Source: Glycomyces algeriensis | Lineage (GTDB): Bacteria; Actinomycetota; Actinomycetes; Mycobacteriales; Micromonosporaceae | Length of the DNA: 64,000 bases | Direction: 5' to 3' | Assembly: GCF_027622855.1 (NCBI RefSeq) | Contig: NZ_JAPZVR010000006.1 | Span: forward strand, 1-64,000 | Shown here: piece after piece, positions 44,838-52,927 of the stretch | How positions within the stretch are numbered: the first letter of the stretch is position 1 | How the letters are laid out: the number at the start of each line of letters is the position of its first letter | Notes under the pieces: generated by a model | Databases searched by the model: none | Seen by the model: the letters and a program-made list of their open reading frames with translations, nothing else | What the model was told of the DNA's origin: nothing | Program-made: the position numbers and the translations under genes

Positions 44838-45497
44838 TCAGTCGTTGCGCAGGGCCGTCGACACGACGATGACCAGCTGCAGCAGGCCCAGCGCCGCCAG
44901 CAGCATCCAGGCGGTCACCGCGATCGTGATGGCGCCGCCCATCCACTGCTCATACTGCCCTCCACCGGCGACGGCGATGACGCCCGCCGCGCCGAAGCCG
45001 AGGGCGACCACGAGTTCGCGGACCGACCGCTCCCCCATCGTGGTCATGCCGAGGTCGCGCAGGCCCACCTGCCGCGACCGGTTGCGGGTGAGCACGTACA
45101 TCCAGCACAGCGCGCCGGTGATCGTGACGGCCCACCCGGGCGCGCCGAGGAGCCACAGTGCGATGAGCCAGGCGCCCTCGGAGAGGCGCGCAGCGAGCGG
45201 TTCGAACACCAGGACCCGCCGCGAGAGGCTCGTCGAACGGGCCGCGAGGAGCGCGTACGAGGAGTCGGCCAGCGCGGTGATCGCGATGAGCGGCAGGGAG
45301 ACCAGGATGACCGGTCCGCCGAGGAGGACGCAGAAGGGGATGAGGAGGCTGGCGACGAGTCCGACGCCGACGACGGCGCCGGGCTTGAACCGGGTGGAGA
45401 GGATGACCCGGCCGACTAGGGAGTCAGCGGGCACACGCGTACGCATGGTTGTTGTTGTAGCAGACGGCACCAACCGCGCATTCGCAGCATCGAACAT
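44838..45497 (-). CDS. Membrane protein resembling degenerate CDP-alcohol phosphatidyltransferase (DUF5941-like)
   Basis: About 219 residues with five or six membrane helices. The segment SRRVLVFEPLAARLSEGAW aligns by eye with the region of CDP-alcohol phosphatidyltransferases that normally carries DG..AR...G...D...D, but the catalytic aspartates are missing (E, A and E in their places). It is therefore probably not an active transferase of that type. The start is uncertain: ATG 45497, ATG 45446 or TTG 45533. DUF5941 identity is tentative. Confidence 0.6.
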   Translation of the reverse strand: MFDAANARLVPSATTTTMRTRVPADSLVGRVILSTRFKPGAVVGVGLVASLLIPFCVLLGGPVILVSLPLIAITALADSSYALLAARSTSLSRRVLVFEPLAARLSEGAWLIALWLLGAPGWAVTITGALCWMYVLTRNRSRQVGLRDLGMTTMGERSVRELVVALGFGAAGVIAVAGGGQYEQWMGGAITIAVTAWMLLAALGLLQLVIVVSTALRND

Positions 45498-45567
45498 AGA
45501 AGAGGACTCTACGTGTCCGTGCCGTGACTGCAATCCCTCGATCGGGTAGCCGACACTCGCCGCGCCC

Positions 45568-46473
45568 TTACGGCCGGAGGTTCTGCCAGACGCGGCGGGT
45601 GGAGCGGGAGTGGTTCAGGGTGGTGAAGTGCAGTCCCGGGGCGCCTTCGGCGAGGAGCCGGGAGCCCATGTCGGTGGCGACTTCGACGCCGATGTCGCGG
45701 ATGGCGTCGCGGTCGTCCTCGACGGCGCGCAGGCGTGCGGCGAGGGCTTCGGGGAAGACCATGCCGGTGAGGACTGCGAACCGCTCGATCTGGCGGATGT
45801 TGGTGACGGGCATGATGCCCGGGACGATCGGGATGTCGCAGCCGGCGGCGGCGACGGCGTCGCGCAGGCGCAGGTAGTCGTCGACGTCGTAGAAGATCTG
45901 GGTGATCGCGAAGTCGGCGCCGGCGCGGCACTTCTCGACGAAGTGGCGCACGCCGGTGTCCCAGTCGACGTCGCGCGGGTGGCCTTCGGGGAAGGCGGCG
46001 ACGCCCACGCTGAAGTCGCCGGACTCCTTGATGAGTTCGACGAGTTCGCGGGCGTGGCGGACGCCGTCGGGGTGCTCGACCCACTCGGCGCGGGGGTCGC
46101 CCGGCGGGTCGCCGCGCACGGCGAGGATGTTGCGCACGCCCACGTTGGCGAAGTGGCCGATGAGGTTGCGCAGCTCGGCGATGGAGTGGTTCACGGCCGT
46201 GCAGTGGGCCATGGTGAGGAGGGTGGTCTCGGAGTTGATCCGCTCGGTGGTCTCGACGGTCTTCTGCCGGGTCGAGCCGCCCGCGCCGTAGGTGACGGAG
46301 ACGTAGTCGGCGTTCTGGCCTTCGAGGGCGCGGATGGTGCGCCAGAGGACGGTGTCGGCCGCCTCGTCTCGGGGCGGGAACATCTCGAACGAGAACTTCG
46401 GGAGCCCTGAGCGCAGCAGATCACCGATCTTGGCGGTCTTCTGCGGCATCACGCTGGGCACTCCGAGAGTCAT
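45568..46473 (-). CDS. metF: Methylenetetrahydrofolate reductase
   Basis: Reduces 5,10-methylene-THF to 5-methyl-THF for methionine synthesis, using FAD. 301 residues: KFSFEMFPPRDE, VSVTYGAGGSTR, LAVRGDPPGDP, FAITQIFYD, IVPGIMPVTN and GLHFTTLNHS are the family motifs in order. The ATG at 46473 gives the usual N-terminus. The very long open frame on this strand that contains it (to 49965) is shadow sequence opposite other genes. Divergent from the polyprenyl synthase gene, with 96 bp between. Confidence 0.94.
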   Translation of the reverse strand: MTLGVPSVMPQKTAKIGDLLRSGLPKFSFEMFPPRDEAADTVLWRTIRALEGQNADYVSVTYGAGGSTRQKTVETTERINSETTLLTMAHCTAVNHSIAELRNLIGHFANVGVRNILAVRGDPPGDPRAEWVEHPDGVRHARELVELIKESGDFSVGVAAFPEGHPRDVDWDTGVRHFVEKCRAGADFAITQIFYDVDDYLRLRDAVAAAGCDIPIVPGIMPVTNIRQIERFAVLTGMVFPEALAARLRAVEDDRDAIRDIGVEVATDMGSRLLAEGAPGLHFTTLNHSRSTRRVWQNLRP

Positions 46474-46534
46474 GCCTGCAAATGTAACGGCATGGGCACA
46501 CGTGTGCTGACCTGCACTGGCGACCACCCAATAG

Positions 46535-46562
46535 TTGGGATGGAACGGTATGAGCCTAGGGT
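46535..46562 (+). promoter_or_regulatory. Promoter for leaderless polyprenyl synthase message
   Basis: TTGGGA (46535-46540), 16-bp spacer, TAGGGT (46557-46562), then 7 nt to the GTG at 46570. The spacing predicts transcription starting at or near the start codon. Confidence 0.55.
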
Positions 46563-46569
46563 TCGACCC

Positions 46570-47622
46570 GTGGAGCTCAACGACCGCATCGACGCCGCCC
46601 TGACCGTCTTCCTGGACAGGCAGGCCGCCGTGATCTGCGGGATCGACGAAAGCCTCGCGGCGTATGCGGACGCGGTGCGCGACTTCGTGCTGCGCGGCGG
46701 GAAGCGCCTGCGGCCGGCGTTCGCGTACTGGGGCGCGCGGGGCGCGGGCCTGGAGGACTCGGACGAGCTGGTGGCGTGCGTGGCGTCGCTGGAGCTGCTG
46801 CAGGCGTCGGCGCTGATGCACGACGACCTCATCGACGGTTCGGACACGCGCCGCGGGATGCCCTCGATCCACCGGCGGTTCGCGGCGCTGCACGAGAGCG
46901 AGGGCTGGTCGGGCCGGCCCGGCGGGTTCGGGGCGGCGGCGGCGATCCTGCTCGGGGACCTGTGCCTGGCGTGGTCGGACGAGCTGTTCTGCTCGGCGGG
47001 GCTGCCGTTCGCGATGGTCGCCGCGGCGCGCAGCGACTTCGACCTGATGCGCACCGAGGTGAGCGCCGGGCAGTACCTCGACGTCCTGTCGGAGGTGCGC
47101 CGGGACGTCTCGGAGGCGACGGCGGCGAAGGTGGCGCGGTACAAGTCCGCGAAGTACACGATCGAGCGGCCGATGCTGATCGGCGCGTCGCTGGCGGGGG
47201 CGCCGGAGCGGGTGCGGGAGCACTACTCGGCGATCGGGCTGCCGCTGGGCGAGGCGTTCCAGCTGCGCGACGACGTGCTCGGGGTGTTCGGCGACCCGGC
47301 GCAGACGGGCAAGCCGGCCGGGGACGACCTGCGGGAGGGCAAGCACACGTTCCTCATCGCGCGGGCCTCGGCGGCGGCGGACGCGGCGCAGCGGGCGGCC
47401 CTGGACGCGGGGCTCGGCGACCCGGAGCTCGACGCGGCCGGGGTGCAGCGGCTGCGGGCGGTCCTCATGGACACGGGGGCTCTGGCCGACACGGAGGAGC
47501 GCATCGCGTCGCTCGCGGCGGAAGCTGAAGCGGCGCTGGAGGATTCGCGTGCCGATGTCGACCCGGCGGCGTTGCAGGTCTTCGCCGGCCTGCTGGTCAA
47601 GGCCGTGAAGCGGGACTTCTGA
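46570..47622 (+). CDS. Polyprenyl diphosphate synthase (GGPP-synthase-like)
   Basis: Condenses isopentenyl units onto an allylic diphosphate. 350 residues from GTG 46570: first Asp-rich motif MHDDLID (D85-D86-x-x-D89), GKRLRP, and second motif LRDDVLGVFGD (D234, D235) with the DDxxG form seen in actinobacterial long-chain geranylgeranyl diphosphate synthases. Product chain length cannot be set by eye. No carotenoid genes adjoin, so it likely serves quinone, undecaprenyl or membrane lipid needs. ORF extends upstream to 46492, but no ribosome-binding site is there. Confidence 0.88.
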   Translation: MELNDRIDAALTVFLDRQAAVICGIDESLAAYADAVRDFVLRGGKRLRPAFAYWGARGAGLEDSDELVACVASLELLQASALMHDDLIDGSDTRRGMPSIHRRFAALHESEGWSGRPGGFGAAAAILLGDLCLAWSDELFCSAGLPFAMVAAARSDFDLMRTEVSAGQYLDVLSEVRRDVSEATAAKVARYKSAKYTIERPMLIGASLAGAPERVREHYSAIGLPLGEAFQLRDDVLGVFGDPAQTGKPAGDDLREGKHTFLIARASAAADAAQRAALDAGLGDPELDAAGVQRLRAVLMDTGALADTEERIASLAAEAEAALEDSRADVDPAALQVFAGLLVKAVKRDF

Positions 47623-47769
47623 GCACCTTCCACGTTGGAATTCGGGTTTTCGGTCGGCCCGGGTCATCCGAATGGGCCGATTGACACCCGCACGGGTGAC
47701 GCAACGGTTACCACCCGTCCCCTCGCTCGTTGATACGAGTGAAGGACATGAAACGGACGGTGGGACACA

Positions 47770-48459
47770 GTGGGACTCTTCGGCGCCATCGGGCGCGAGA
47801 CCAGGGGCGCGATCCGTTCCCTCGGTTACGATCTGCGCCGGTCGCGGCGCTTCCGGCGGGCCGGTGCGATCGCGGTGGTGGCGGTCGCGGGCGGCATGAT
47901 CGCGACCGGGGCGCTGCTCCGCGAGCCCGTGCCGGGCCTCCAGGACCTGGCCGACGAGGGCTCGGACATCACCGAGGGCTGGTTCGGCCTGGGTGCGGAC
48001 ACGACCGGGCAGGACGCGGAGTCCTCCTCGGAGGAGGCGTCGCAGTCGCCTTCCGCCGCAGGTGAGGCCGCCGATCCCGAAGCGTCCGAACTCGCGTCGT
48101 CGAGTGAGTCGCGGGGCCGCAGCGCCGCGGAGGCGCCCGGGCTGGTGCCGGTCGGCGGGGAGACCGCCGACCCGGTCGAGGAGGGCGGCGAGTCCGCCAC
48201 GCCCACGCTGGAGCCGACGGAGGAACCGACCGAGGAGCCGACCACGGACGCGCCGACGGAGACGCCCACCGAGGAGCCCACCACGGACGCGCCGACGACG
48301 GTGGAGCCGACGCCGAGCGCTTCGGTGCCGACGACCGACATGCCGACGGCGTCGCCGGCCACCGACCCGACGGATCCGTCCGCACCGGTCGCCGAGAGCG
48401 CCGACCAGGCGCCGCGCGGTTCGAGCGCGCCGATCCCCCGCAAGAACCGCATCGGCTGA
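47770..48459 (+). CDS. Membrane-anchored Thr/Pro/Glu-rich protein
   Basis: 229 residues from GTG 47770. Basic cytoplasmic N-terminus, one helix (~32-50, AIAVVAVAGGMIATGALL), then ~180 residues of low-complexity Ser/Glu/Ala and Thr/Pro repeats, including two copies of TEEPTTDAPT. It probably spans the cell wall. No catalytic domain. Convergent with the PrsW-type protease gene 23 bp away. Confidence 0.75.
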   Translation: MGLFGAIGRETRGAIRSLGYDLRRSRRFRRAGAIAVVAVAGGMIATGALLREPVPGLQDLADEGSDITEGWFGLGADTTGQDAESSSEEASQSPSAAGEAADPEASELASSSESRGRSAAEAPGLVPVGGETADPVEEGGESATPTLEPTEEPTEEPTTDAPTETPTEEPTTDAPTTVEPTPSASVPTTDMPTASPATDPTDPSAPVAESADQAPRGSSAPIPRKNRIG

Positions 48460-48482
48460 GGGAGCCGGTGTTGCTGCGGCCC

Positions 48483-49685
48483 TTAGCCTTCGGTGCTGAG
48501 CACCGGCGTTCGGGCCACGCCTTTCACTTCGGCCAGTTCGGCCCTGATGGCGGCGATGTTGCGCTTCACGGCGGCCACGTCGGGCCCGTCCTCGACCGCT
48601 TCGCCGCGCCGCTGGTCGCGGGCGACGAGCGTCGCCAGGTTCACCAGCTCCCGGTGGAGCTGCCCGAGCAGGTGCGAGGACTCCTTGCCCCACTGCCGGT
48701 GCGCGTGCTTGCGGGCCTTGCGCCTGCTGCGCAGCGACCGCATCTCGGTGAGGTCGTCGGCGGTGATGATGCCTTCGTCCTGATCGGACATCGTGGTCAC
48801 GAACCAGTGCCATTCCGCGCGCGCCGCGAAATGGTAGAGCACGAAGAACAGCGCAAGGATGATCAGGCCTTTGCCGTAGCTCAGCGGAATCCCCAGCGCC
48901 GGCGGCATGCTCGAGGGCAGCGGCATGTTCCACAGGCCGTGCATCCCCAGGGCCAGCGCGTACAGGCCGATCGCGACGCCGAGGCGGGTGCTGAGGCGGC
49001 GCCGGGTCTGGGTCACGAAGAACGCGATGCCGAGCCCGGCCGCGCCGGTGTACAGCGGGTGGGACCACGGCCCGGCGACCAGGACGCGCGTGAACGTCAC
49101 GGTGAGCGCGCCGGTGAGGTCGGAGTTCGGGTTGAGACCCGCGTATTTGATGGCGTACGTGAGGTTCTCGACGACCTGGAAGCCCAGGCCCACGAGCGCG
49201 CCGTAGATGAGGCCGTCGATGGAGCGGTCGAAGTGCTCGCGCACGATGAGGACGAGCATGACCACGCCCATGGCCTTGAGCCACTCCTCGTTGAGCGGCC
49301 CCACGATGGGCGGGCCCCAGGTGCGGGCCCACTGGGCGTCGGTGAGCTCGGCGAGGACCACGAGCGCGGCGTCGTTGGCGAACATGGCGAACGCGACGGC
49401 GGCGAGGCCGCCCCAGCACATGGCGGCGGCCCGCACCGTGGGCGGTTCGCGCTCGAAGAGGTCGAGGCGGGCGAGGATGTCGAGGAAGAAGAACGCGAGC
49501 ACCGCGTTCACGGCGATGGAGGCCCACAGGGCGGTCGCGATGTCGCCGTAGTCTGGCGAGAGGACGCGGCCGAGCTCGATCAGGCCGTAGACGAGGCAGG
49601 CGACGAAGAGCCAGTAGGCGGGGCGCCGGATGCGGACGAAGGCGCCCTGGCTCTCGACGACGACGCGTTCGGTGCGGACGTTCAC
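48483..49685 (-). CDS. PrsW-family intramembrane metalloprotease
   Basis: 400-residue polytopic membrane protease; PrsW in Bacillus cleaves an anti-sigma factor. Family active-site elements: NEEWLK with E133-E134, VVENLTYA with E173, SHPLYTG with H209, and HGLWN with H249, the expected set of Glu/His. A basic cytoplasmic C-terminal extension (~300-400) is present. GTG 49685 overlaps the upstream gene as GTGA; the longer open frame upstream is shadow. Confidence 0.9.
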   Translation of the reverse strand: MNVRTERVVVESQGAFVRIRRPAYWLFVACLVYGLIELGRVLSPDYGDIATALWASIAVNAVLAFFFLDILARLDLFEREPPTVRAAAMCWGGLAAVAFAMFANDAALVVLAELTDAQWARTWGPPIVGPLNEEWLKAMGVVMLVLIVREHFDRSIDGLIYGALVGLGFQVVENLTYAIKYAGLNPNSDLTGALTVTFTRVLVAGPWSHPLYTGAAGLGIAFFVTQTRRRLSTRLGVAIGLYALALGMHGLWNMPLPSSMPPALGIPLSYGKGLIILALFFVLYHFAARAEWHWFVTTMSDQDEGIITADDLTEMRSLRSRRKARKHAHRQWGKESSHLLGQLHRELVNLATLVARDQRRGEAVEDGPDVAAVKRNIAAIRAELAEVKGVARTPVLSTEG

Positions 49686-50299
49686 TCGCCCTCCAGTCGG
49701 AACGCGTCGATGAACGGGCCGGGGTCGACGGTGGCGCTGCCGGGGTCGTCGCCGGGGGCGATGAGGATGAGGATCGCGGCCGCGCCGCCGTCCTCGCCGA
49801 CGACGGTGATCGACCCGGCGGTGTCGAGGCCGACGATGTCGGCGCGGTAGCCCGAGAGCCCCGAGGCGGCGTTCGTGTAGGGCTGCTCGTTGTTGTAGGC
49901 GTAGCCGCGTTCGGAGATGATCGGGTCGGCGCGGCGCACGAGGAGCTTCTCGAGGCTCTCCACATGGGTGTCGACCTCGACGGTGGCGGTGAGGGCGCCG
50001 TGGCGGAAGTTCTGGCGCTGGTCGGCCATGTGGATGCCCGGGGAGGTCCAGCCCTCGCCGGGGAGGGTGAACTCGAGGCTGGCGCCGGTGACGGGGTAGG
50101 ACTGGAGGTAGAGGGTCTCGCCGGACTCGATCTCCAGCACGGAGTCGCCGAGGGCGCGTTCGATGCCGATCCAGAACACCAGCGGCAGGGCGATGGCCAG
50201 TGCCGCGACCACGGCCTGCCACATGCGGCCGCGTTCGACCCCGAACCGGTTCAGATCGATGGTGACGTCGCCCAAAGTCCCCTCCCCGAGCCTTGACAC
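49682..50299 (-). CDS. Single-span membrane protein cotranscribed with PrsW
   Basis: 205 residues with one membrane helix (~28-46) after a basic N-terminus and a C-terminal outside domain of ~150 residues with a TLPGEGW motif and an acidic end. It overlaps the protease gene by 4 bp and is a candidate substrate or partner of it. GTG 50299 has no ribosome-binding site; a TGATAT lies 6 nt upstream and would allow a leaderless message, while a TTG at 50275 has GGAG at 6 nt. Confidence 0.65.
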   Translation of the reverse strand: MSRLGEGTLGDVTIDLNRFGVERGRMWQAVVAALAIALPLVFWIGIERALGDSVLEIESGETLYLQSYPVTGASLEFTLPGEGWTSPGIHMADQRQNFRHGALTATVEVDTHVESLEKLLVRRADPIISERGYAYNNEQPYTNAASGLSGYRADIVGLDTAGSITVVGEDGGAAAILILIAPGDDPGSATVDPGPFIDAFRLEGE

Positions 50300-50393
50300 G
50301 CGTGGATATCAAGGTACGGGAAGGGGACTGGGAATGCTCCCGGTTTCCGGCGACCGGGCCGTGAACGCCCCTGCCGCGGAAGGAGGGTGCCTC

Positions 50394-51491
50394 CTAGGCG
50401 ACCTTGACGGTCCAGCCGTGGGTGTCCTCGGCGCGGCCGTGCTGAAGGTCGAGGATGGTCTGGCGCAGCTGCATGGTGAACTTGCCGGCCTCGCCGCCGT
50501 TGACCTTGAACTCGCCGTTGCGGCCCTTGACGGTGCCGACCGGGGTGATCACGGCGGCGGTGCCGCACGCGAAGGCCTCGGAGAGGGCGCCGCTCTCGGC
50601 GTCGTCGCGCCAGCGGGCGAGCGAGTAGTCGGTCTCGCGGACCTCCCAGCCGGCCTCGGTGGCGAGCGTGAAGATCGCGTCGCGGGTGATGCCGGGGAGG
50701 ATCGTGCCGAGCTTCGGCGTGTACAGGACCCGCTCGTTCTCGTAGGCGAAGAACAGGTTCATGCCGCCGAGTTCGTCCACGTTCTCGTACTTCACCGCGT
50801 CGAGGAAGACCACCTGGTCGCAGCCGTGCTCGATGGCCTCGGCCTGCGGGAGGAGGCTCGCGGCATAGTTGCCGCCGCACTTCGCCGCGCCGGTGCCGCC
50901 GGGCCCGGCCCGGTTGAACTCCTCGGAGACCCACAGGTTGAGCGGCTTGGGGCCGTTCTTGAAGTAGGCGGCCGCCGGGGAGGCGATGACCAGGTACGTG
51001 AACTCCTTGGCGGGGCGCACGCCGAGGAACGCCTCGGACGCGAACATGTACGGGCGCAGGTAGAGGCTGGCCTCCTCCTGGCTCGGCACCCAGTCGCCGT
51101 CGACGGCGAGGAGCTCGCGGATCGAGGCGAGGAACCACTCCTCGGGCAGGTGCGGCATGGCCATGCGCTGCGCCGAGAGGTTGAGGCGGCGGGCGTTGGC
51201 CTCGGCGCGGAACAGGCCGATGCCCCCGTCGGGGTAGCGGTAGGCCTTCAGGCCCTCGAAGATCTCCTGGGCGTAGTGCAGGACCGCCGCGGCCGGGGAG
51301 AGCGTGAGCGGGCCGTACGGCTTGACGGTGGCGCTGTGCCAGCCGCGTCCCTCGGTCCAGGTCATCTGGAACATGTGGTCGGTGAACACGGTGCCGAACA
51401 CGGGGTCGGCGACGAGCGCTCTGCGCTGGTCCGCCGGGGTCGGGTTCGGGTGCGGCTCGTGCCGCAGGTCGGGAAGACCGTCGCTGGTCAT
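50394..51491 (-). CDS. ilvE: Branched-chain amino-acid aminotransferase
   Basis: PLP-dependent class IV aminotransferase for Leu, Ile and Val. 365 residues: FTDHMFQMTW, ALHYAQEIFEGLKAY-type segment (VLHYAQEIFEGLKAYR), the lysine block LNLWVSEEFNRAG..GGAKCGGNYA and FACGTAAVITPVG are typical of the actinobacterial/eukaryotic form. AAGGA precedes ATG 51491. It is on the same strand as leuB but separated from it by a strong terminator. Confidence 0.94.
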   Translation of the reverse strand: MTSDGLPDLRHEPHPNPTPADQRRALVADPVFGTVFTDHMFQMTWTEGRGWHSATVKPYGPLTLSPAAAVLHYAQEIFEGLKAYRYPDGGIGLFRAEANARRLNLSAQRMAMPHLPEEWFLASIRELLAVDGDWVPSQEEASLYLRPYMFASEAFLGVRPAKEFTYLVIASPAAAYFKNGPKPLNLWVSEEFNRAGPGGTGAAKCGGNYAASLLPQAEAIEHGCDQVVFLDAVKYENVDELGGMNLFFAYENERVLYTPKLGTILPGITRDAIFTLATEAGWEVRETDYSLARWRDDAESGALSEAFACGTAAVITPVGTVKGRNGEFKVNGGEAGKFTMQLRQTILDLQHGRAEDTHGWTVKVA

Positions 51492-51610
51492 TGATCTGTC
51501 CTTCAGTGCAAGTGGCTCGGGTGTGGTGCTGTATTTGGTCCTGATGCCTAACTTACCGCTCGTTCAGGTGGTCGGGCGGCGCGCGGCCCGGTCGTCGCCG
51601 ACACGGAAAA

Positions 51611-51655
51611 ACGCCCGGCGAGTCGCTCTTGTCAGAGCGCTGGCCCGCCGGGCGT
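51611..51655 (-). terminator. Intrinsic terminator of leuB
   Basis: ACGCCCGGCG (51611-51620) pairs with CGCCGGGCGT (51646-51655), with an inner CGCTC/GAGCG stem, and on the minus strand is followed by TTTT. It lies 17 bp beyond the leuB stop. Confidence 0.88.
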
Positions 51656-51671
51656 CGAAGCTGCTTGGGTG

Positions 51672-52709
51672 CTAGCTGAGCTGTCCGGCGACGTCGGCGG
51701 CTACTCGGTCGCCTACCTCGCCGGTGCGGATCTTGGTGCCGGACTCGCGTCCGGCCAGTTCGCGCTCGACCGCGGCGTTCACCGCGGCTGCGGCGTCGGG
51801 GCGGCTCAAGTGCTCGAGCAGGAGCGCGGTGGAGGAGATCGCGGCGACCGGGTCGGCGATGCCCTGACCGGCGATGTCGGGCGCCGAGCCGTGCACGGGC
51901 TCGAACGTCGACGGGTGCGTGTGGTCGGGGTTGATCGAACCGGTGGCGGCCAGGCCGATGCCGCCGGTCACCGCGGCCGCGATGTCGGTGAGGATGTCGC
52001 CGAACAGGTTGTCGGTGACGATCACGTCGAACGTGTGCGGCCGGTTCACCAGGAACATGGCGGCGGCGTCGACGTGCTGGTACTCGGTGGTGATGTCCGG
52101 GTACTCGGCCGCGACCTCGTCGAAGGTGCGCTTCCAGAGCCCGCCGGCGTGCACGAGCACGTTGGTCTTGTGGACCAGCGTAAGGTGGCCGCGGCGGCGC
52201 TTGGCGCGCTCGAAGGCGTCGCGGATGACCCGCTCGGTGCCGTAGCGCGTGTTCAGGGACTCCTCGGTGGCGATCTCCGCCGCCGATCCGGTGTGGAGGT
52301 TGCCGCCGGCGCCGGTGTACAGGCCCTCGGTGCCCTCACGCACGACCACGAAGTCGATGTCGCCGGGCTTGACGTCGGCCAGCGGCGTGGGCGCGCCCGG
52401 GTACAGGCGGCTGGGCCGCAGGTTCACGTACTGGTCGAACTCGAAGCGCAGCTTCAGGAGCAGACCGCGCTCGAGGACCCCCGGCGGGACCGACGGGTCG
52501 CCGATGGCGCCCAGGAGGATCGCGTCGTGCTCGTCCAGTTCGGACAGGACGCTCTCGGGGAGGACCTCACCGGTGCGGTTGTACAGGCGGGCGCCCAGGT
52601 CGTACTCGGTCGACTCGTAGCCGGGAAGGGCCACGGCGAGCACCTTCTGCGCCTCGGCGATGACCTCTTGCCCGATCCCGTCGCCCGGGATGACCGCGAT
52701 CCTGCTCAT
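51672..52709 (-). CDS. leuB: 3-isopropylmalate dehydrogenase
   Basis: NAD-dependent oxidative decarboxylation of 3-isopropylmalate in leucine synthesis. 345 residues: [46 protein letters not shown] and [12 protein letters not shown] are the family landmarks. AGAGAGG precedes the ATG. Separate from leuCD, as is usual in Streptomyces; close to ilvE and serA. Confidence 0.94.
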   Translation of the reverse strand: MSRIAVIPGDGIGQEVIAEAQKVLAVALPGYESTEYDLGARLYNRTGEVLPESVLSELDEHDAILLGAIGDPSVPPGVLERGLLLKLRFEFDQYVNLRPSRLYPGAPTPLADVKPGDIDFVVVREGTEGLYTGAGGNLHTGSAAEIATEESLNTRYGTERVIRDAFERAKRRRGHLTLVHKTNVLVHAGGLWKRTFDEVAAEYPDITTEYQHVDAAAMFLVNRPHTFDVIVTDNLFGDILTDIAAAVTGGIGLAATGSINPDHTHPSTFEPVHGSAPDIAGQGIADPVAAISSTALLLEHLSRPDAAAAVNAAVERELAGRESGTKIRTGEVGDRVAADVAGQLS

Positions 52710-52813
52710 GCTGCCTCTCTGATTTCGTCCTCAGTCGCTGAAGCGAACTGGTGCCCCGCTTCCGGTCTGGGACCGGCCGGTTCCCCATCGGTCAGTACTT
52801 CCCGGGGAAACGC

Positions 52814-52860
52814 GGAATGCGGGCGAGTGCGTTCACCTTAACGCACCCGTCCCGCATTCC
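52814..52860 (-). terminator. Two-part hairpin downstream of serA
   Basis: Outer stem GGAATGCGGG/CCCGCATTCC (10 bp) and inner stem GTGCGTT/AACGCAC (7 bp) with loop CACCTT. Lies 68 bp past the serA stop, ahead of leuB. Confidence 0.8.
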
Positions 52861-52927
52861 GACGAACGACTCTCAGCAGGTGGAACCGGTCCGGTGGACG
52901 CCGCGAAAGCGGCGCACCGGACGAGCG

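Noticed and set aside
47690-47745. MtrA- or MprA-type site before the Thr/Pro-rich protein gene
   Set aside because: GTGACGCAACGGTTACC shows only partial symmetry and no clear match to a published site that I can verify by eye.
45568-49965. 1465-codon minus-strand open frame read as one giant protein
   Set aside because: Only its last ~301 codons (metF) have family motifs; the rest lies opposite the polyprenyl synthase and the Thr-rich protein, or out of frame with PrsW.
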